Assembly (NCBI GenBank): GCA_021209875.1
Contig: JAGYVD010000003.1
Location: 4,650,001 to 4,714,000 of the forward strand
DNA from: Rosellinia necatrix
Taxonomy: Eukaryota; Ascomycota; Sordariomycetes; Xylariales; Xylariaceae
Direction: 5' to 3'
DNA length: 64,000 nucleotides
Made by a program: the position numbers and the translations under genes. This document shows positions 60,264-64,000 of this stretch, piece after piece (within the stretch, counting starts at the first letter, position 1; every line of letters starts with the position of its first letter). The notes under the pieces were generated by a model. It did no database searches. It was given only the letters and a program-made list of their open reading frames with translations, and was not told where the DNA came from.

Positions 60264-61213
60264 CTGGAGATGCTTGACGCTGACTTCGTGACAGAACAAC
60301 AACAGGCGAAGCGTGATGATAAATGTATCAAAATGCTCAAGCCCTGTATCAATCTAGGTCAGTTGTGAAAGGAACGTGAGGCTGCCCGCGCTTGTCTGCA
60401 TGGGCTTGAGAGGCAGGCAGACAACATGTCGTGCTAGATCGGTTAGGGGATGGGGAAAACAAACGGAACAAGTACTCACGTGTCAGCTTGCAAAAGCATA
60501 GAATATGGTAATAAAGTCACGCTGATTGAAGAAAATCAATTTCAACAACTGTATTACTCTCGCCACGGCCAGAGAGATGGGATGGTCGTCGACAAAATAA
60601 TTGCAAACGGCCCCGAGGTCATTGAACGCGAGAAGAAGTGTGGACTTTGGTGGATCGACTCAATCCGTTTACTTGGGGACTAGGACTGGTGAGCGTTGGG
60701 GAGGCAACCGCAATTGATGGCGAGTGGGGATCGACTTCCTGTTTTGGCCAGTGTGTGGTCATATTCAGCAGTCACCTCCATTGCTGCTGTTGCTGGTGGA
60801 CAGGTACCCACTTATCTTGACAGGTTTGGATGTGGCCGAAAAACTGTGGAGGGGCTGCCCAGTAACAAATGTGCTGCTAAGGAGTGGATATAACTAGGGG
60901 CCTAATCTCAATAGATACAAGCTTTCTAGACCCCGATCTAGACTCATTGACTATGGTTCACTTCGTACTATGGTTCACTTCGTCATTTTGCGAACAGCCG
61001 CCGCCGCCGCCGCAAGCAAGCCGGCTTGGGTTTTAATAGCATACACTACTTGAGTATGTTGGGCTCTTGTCGGGAATAGTCACGTTCGAATCGAAATCTT
61101 GCCTACACCTTCCCCCTCTATCTATAGACTATCATCGAGACAGAACAAGCCCCTCCACCCCTCCCCCCCCAAGCGAGGAATTAGCAGCCGACGCAGCCGA
61201 CGAGCCATTCAAA
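60264..61213. promoter_or_regulatory. Divergent Polo kinase / OPA3-like promoter region
   Basis: The shared 5' region is about 950 bp. It contains a perfect 17-bp direct duplication (60950-60966 and 60967-60983) and a CCG run (60998-61013) immediately after it. No gene is supported inside. Confidence 0.6.
60950..60983 (+). repeat. 17-bp direct duplication in the divergent promoter
   Basis: Two adjacent identical copies of ACTATGGTTCACTTCGT lie about 230 bp upstream of the OPA3-like ATG. Confidence 0.92.
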
Positions 61214-61950
61214 ATGGTAGCCTTACCATTATTCAAACTCGGATCGCTTTTCGTCCGGCACATATCCAAATATGGCGCAGTAAGCTGCATCACGGAGAAT
61301 CATATGTGTGCATGCCCATTAATCCGCATATTCAGAATCGGATCAAGATACAAGCCCACGACCACCCGGACTTCCGGAAGTTTGCTGCGAGATATGGTCA
61401 AATGATGCATCAGCTAAACATGCGTCTCTCGGTAGCTCTATTGCGAAATGTCGAAGCCGAAATAAAAGCGAAAGAGAAAGCCGAAACTCCAACAGTCAAG
61501 ACGAAAGAGGAGGTAGAGAAAGAGGAGGCAATCAAGGCTAAGCAGGGTGCTTCCAACCACGAGACCCGGTCCAACAGATATTCGCCTATTACAAGTATTT
61601 GGAGGAGGAAATTCCGTCCTTTGCCGGAAGCCAAGGCTGTGGATTTGTTTGCGGATGTGATTGGCGATTCATTCATTCTATTTGTGGCGGCGGCTCTGAT
61701 CCTCTTCGAATACCACCGGTCCACACAGAAACCCGACGCCAACTTGGACAGGATCGCCAAGCTCACAGAGCGTTTCGAAGAGCTCGAGAGGAGAGAAATG
61801 GCTCTCGAGGAGGCGGAGAAGCAACATCGAGACCGGACGGCACTATTAGAAGATACGCTGAGGCTGCTGGATAACCCCAAAACTAAGAAACCATTGTTGC
61901 CGCCTGCAACCGTACCAACACCAACTACATCGTCCCCCGCCCAGACCTGA
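61214..61950 (+). CDS. OPA3-like mitochondrial protein
   Basis: This belongs to the OPA3 family (human optic atrophy 3), small proteins of the mitochondrial membranes with an unsettled role in mitochondrial shape and lipid balance. Exons 61214-61279 and 61336-61950 (56-bp intron, phase 0) give 226 residues. The N-terminus MVALPLFKLGSLFVRHISKYGA is followed after the junction by NRIKIQAHDHPDFRKFAARYGQ, and together these are the family signature. A second conserved block, WRRKFRPLPEAKAVDLFADVIGDSFIL, leads into a hydrophobic segment (about residues 128-150). A coiled coil (about 160-205) and a Pro/Thr tail end the protein. A Lys/Glu-rich insert lies at about residues 62-90. It is divergent from the Polo kinase. 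Confidence 0.92.
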
Positions 61951-62731
61951 CGACCGTAACCCTCCGCGTGTATATATAGAGAGAGGGTACGCCAAAAAGC
62001 GCATGCGAACGGGTAATCATAACGGAAGCCAAAACGCTAACACATATAACATTATGCAGTTCCGGTTTCAGGGTATAGGCTATACTATTATACTCTTGGC
62101 AGCCGCTTCTATAATTATAGCGGCCTTATACACCATATATAACAACTTTTGCCGACGGGGAGTCCATATAGACGGAAATTTATGGGCTTATATGTAAAAT
62201 AAACCTGTATATAAACTAGAAAGGTGTCAGAAGACATGATCCTGCTACGATACATATTAAATAATACCCTACTCAATATACAATCCGCAGGTTTTGGATT
62301 CCTCTTCTGCCCATGCTTCGCCAATCTACTTACTTACATTACCTACCTAGGTATTATATGTAGCTTATTTCTAGCAAGCGCACACCCACTCCCACGAGAT
62401 ATAGCCGGATATGTACTTTGTTGGGAGTATAAGCGAGCATCTACCTCGGCGAATACGTAATAGGTATGCCTAGATGTCCTCAACATCGCGGTTGCCACGA
62501 CATCGAGACCATGCCTCACTTCCCCACCTAAGCGCCTAGTTCTTTCCTATATTCAGAATCAAATACGTCACATCTTAGTATGTCTATTTTCGTAAGGGCT
62601 TCCAATACATGCCCACCTGGGTAGCCTGGTTGGGTGCCTGGCAAGCCCTTTTTGCCTGGCCAGATTGCGTTGCGGTGTTTCCAATGCAACCCAAGAATCA
62701 AGCCCGCGTGATACTGGACCAACATACAACA
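61951..62731. other. Spacer between OPA3-like and the unknown gene
   Basis: No gene is supported. The part 62030-62260 is AT-rich and holds a 64-codon ORF (62003-62197) with one hydrophobic segment that looks accidental. One ACCTACCTAGGT motif lies at 62341-62352. Confidence 0.55.
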
Positions 62732-63523
62732 ATGGAACAGTCTCTTTTCTGTACTTCTCTTCGCAGGCGCCCCGACTGGGTTGGTCTTCCCCACTTGTTC
62801 TTACAAAGTGACGGATTGTGTGGCAGGTGGAAAGGTATGCCTTGCCCTCGCTCCCTGCCTAGGGCACATTCATTTTCAAACAGGAGACTAAAACTGTATA
62901 GAAACTGAGTTGGGCACTCACGATGTAGCAATTCCTCTCCCGTCACAACGGGTGTTCCGCGCTGTTTTCATATCGCCGCGAGATGCTACCACAGCTCTAA
63001 GCCTAAATCGCATTGAGCGACTGTATAATCTCAATGGCGGCCAAGATGCGGGCATCATCTTCCTACTAGAGTGTAATGAGGCCCAGCAAAGCGCAGTCTC
63101 CGAACTCATGGCGCTTCAACTACAGTAGGCTCTTGGTCTCAGGGCGTCGTTATCTTTGTGTTCCCAATGTATATCATCTAACTCATGACTAGACTTGTCG
63201 GTAACTGGGAGCTGCCCATAATTCCGGTAAAGTCGGTACCCGCCATACCAGCGGCTTTATCATCCCTTCAAAGACAGCTACAATCCGCACCCACCAACCG
63301 AGAGACCCCTAGTCCAGTAACTACTCTTCTTCCATTCTGCTCTAACCGAGAGCCCTTGGCGGAACACACGGTCAACATCTTAACAGACACTACTTCTGGG
63401 TTCAGGGACCTACTTAGCCAGCTCTCATCTCCTGCTATGTTTGAGTCGGGAATTGCCTCGCTTCTAGGCGGAGACGCAGACAAACTGAGGAGCTTCTGGA
63501 GAAACAACTACTCAGTGGATTAG
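62732..63523 (+). CDS. Unrecognised three-exon protein
   Basis: I do not recognise the family. Exons 62732-62834, 62902-63124 and 63193-63523 join in frame (phases 1 and 2) to give 218 residues. Support for the model: donors GTATGC and GTAGGC, acceptors TATAG and ACTAG, a CTAACT branch-like site before the second acceptor, and removal of stop codons that otherwise end each frame. The middle exon encodes an alternating hydrophobic pattern (RAVFISPRDATTALSLNRIERLY, then DAGIIFLLE), and the third continues QLVGNWELPIIPVKSV, which suggests an alpha/beta fold with several strands. There is no signal peptide or membrane segment. The start is uncertain, since earlier exons could exist upstream of 62732. 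It lies downstream of OPA3-like on the same strand. Confidence 0.6.
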
Positions 63524-64000
63524 ATGTCATGTTTACGAATAATTATTATGCCGACCCCCAAATCGCGATAAGATAATTAGAAATAAGTAGACGTGCGATT
63601 CTTAGGGCCTTGAAGACCGAGTTTGAGTCATGCTATTCATATCATGTTTCTATGTGTTACCCCTTGTAGTGATGGTAGACTATATGTGAATTCGGGATAG
63701 CTTAGTGCTAACTATACATAATCATATGATAATCGCTTGCATTGTGAAATAGCCGTAGGCTCATAGGGCTATGATCTAAACGCTTGGCGATTCTTATAAT
63801 CGCACGATGGATATTCCATTATGCTGAGGCACTTGTGATTTACTGCTAGCTCTAGTGTGTTCATCGTTGATACCTCCTTCTGGTCGGATATCGGTTCTTA
63901 ACATCCCTTAAAACTATTACTAATGTAGACACTATGACGCCATGGGATGATGTGGTAGTACCTAGCAGTTGGTGAGGTGGTGGGAAATACGAGTCCAATT
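63524..64000. other. 3' flank at the window edge
   Basis: AT-rich sequence follows the unknown gene. I see no gene, repeat or motif worth naming. Confidence 0.6.

Noticed and set aside
62003..62197. Small ORF with one hydrophobic segment after OPA3-like
   Set aside because: Very AT-rich context, and the hydrophobicity follows from ATA/TTA codons; no sign of selection or splicing.

Overview
The window is nuclear DNA of a filamentous ascomycete (Pezizomycotina, most likely a Sordariomycete; no species is claimed). The reasons are many short spliceosomal introns (about 50-190 bp, with GTANGT-type donors, CTAAC/CTGAC-like branch sites and YAG acceptors) and fungus-specific families: a class IV chitin synthase, an Skt5-type Sel1-repeat protein with a CaaX end, a CYT-4-type mitochondrial RNase II, a DUF1752/Reg1-type protein and a Ser/Thr-rich GH17 glucanase. 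No virus, intact transposon, CRISPR array or convincing tRNA/rRNA gene was seen.

Layout, left to right: homeodomain factor (+, 382-2612); SEC10 exocyst subunit (-, 3405-6013); NUS1 cis-prenyltransferase subunit (+, 7232-8438); ALKBH2-like dioxygenase (-, 8579-10017); TRM5 tRNA m1G37 methyltransferase (+, 10549-12119, with two +1 frameshifts); a 6.8-kb gene-poor block; a Reg1-like PP1 regulator (+, 18951-20764); CYT-4-like exoribonuclease (-, 22484-25768); a 5.2-kb gene-poor block with one doubtful small ORF; secreted GH17 glucanase (+, 30925-32690); WD40 protein (-, 35697-37733); a 5.3-kb gene-poor block; class IV chitin synthase (-, 43069-46782); a 6.7-kb gene-poor block; Skt5-like chitin synthase activator (+, 53471-55857); Polo-like kinase (-, 57182-60263); OPA3-like protein (+, 61214-61950); an unrecognised three-exon gene (+, 62732-63523).

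How the genes work together: most are unrelated housekeeping genes, but there is a wall and secretion theme. Class IV chitin synthase and its presumed activator are head to head, a GH17 wall glucanase lies nearby, and SEC10 (exocyst) and NUS1 (dolichol for glycosylation) also serve secretion and wall building. ALKBH2-like and TRM5-like genes, one removing and one adding N1-type methyl groups, are also head to head on a short shared promoter.

The gene-poor blocks are full of short direct repeats and of a dispersed TAGGTA/ACCTAGGT motif that was not noticed in any coding exon. The strongest oddity is TRM5. Its reading frame is broken twice, each time by one extra T inside the same 11-mer, and the second break falls in the SAM-binding motif of an enzyme that should be essential.
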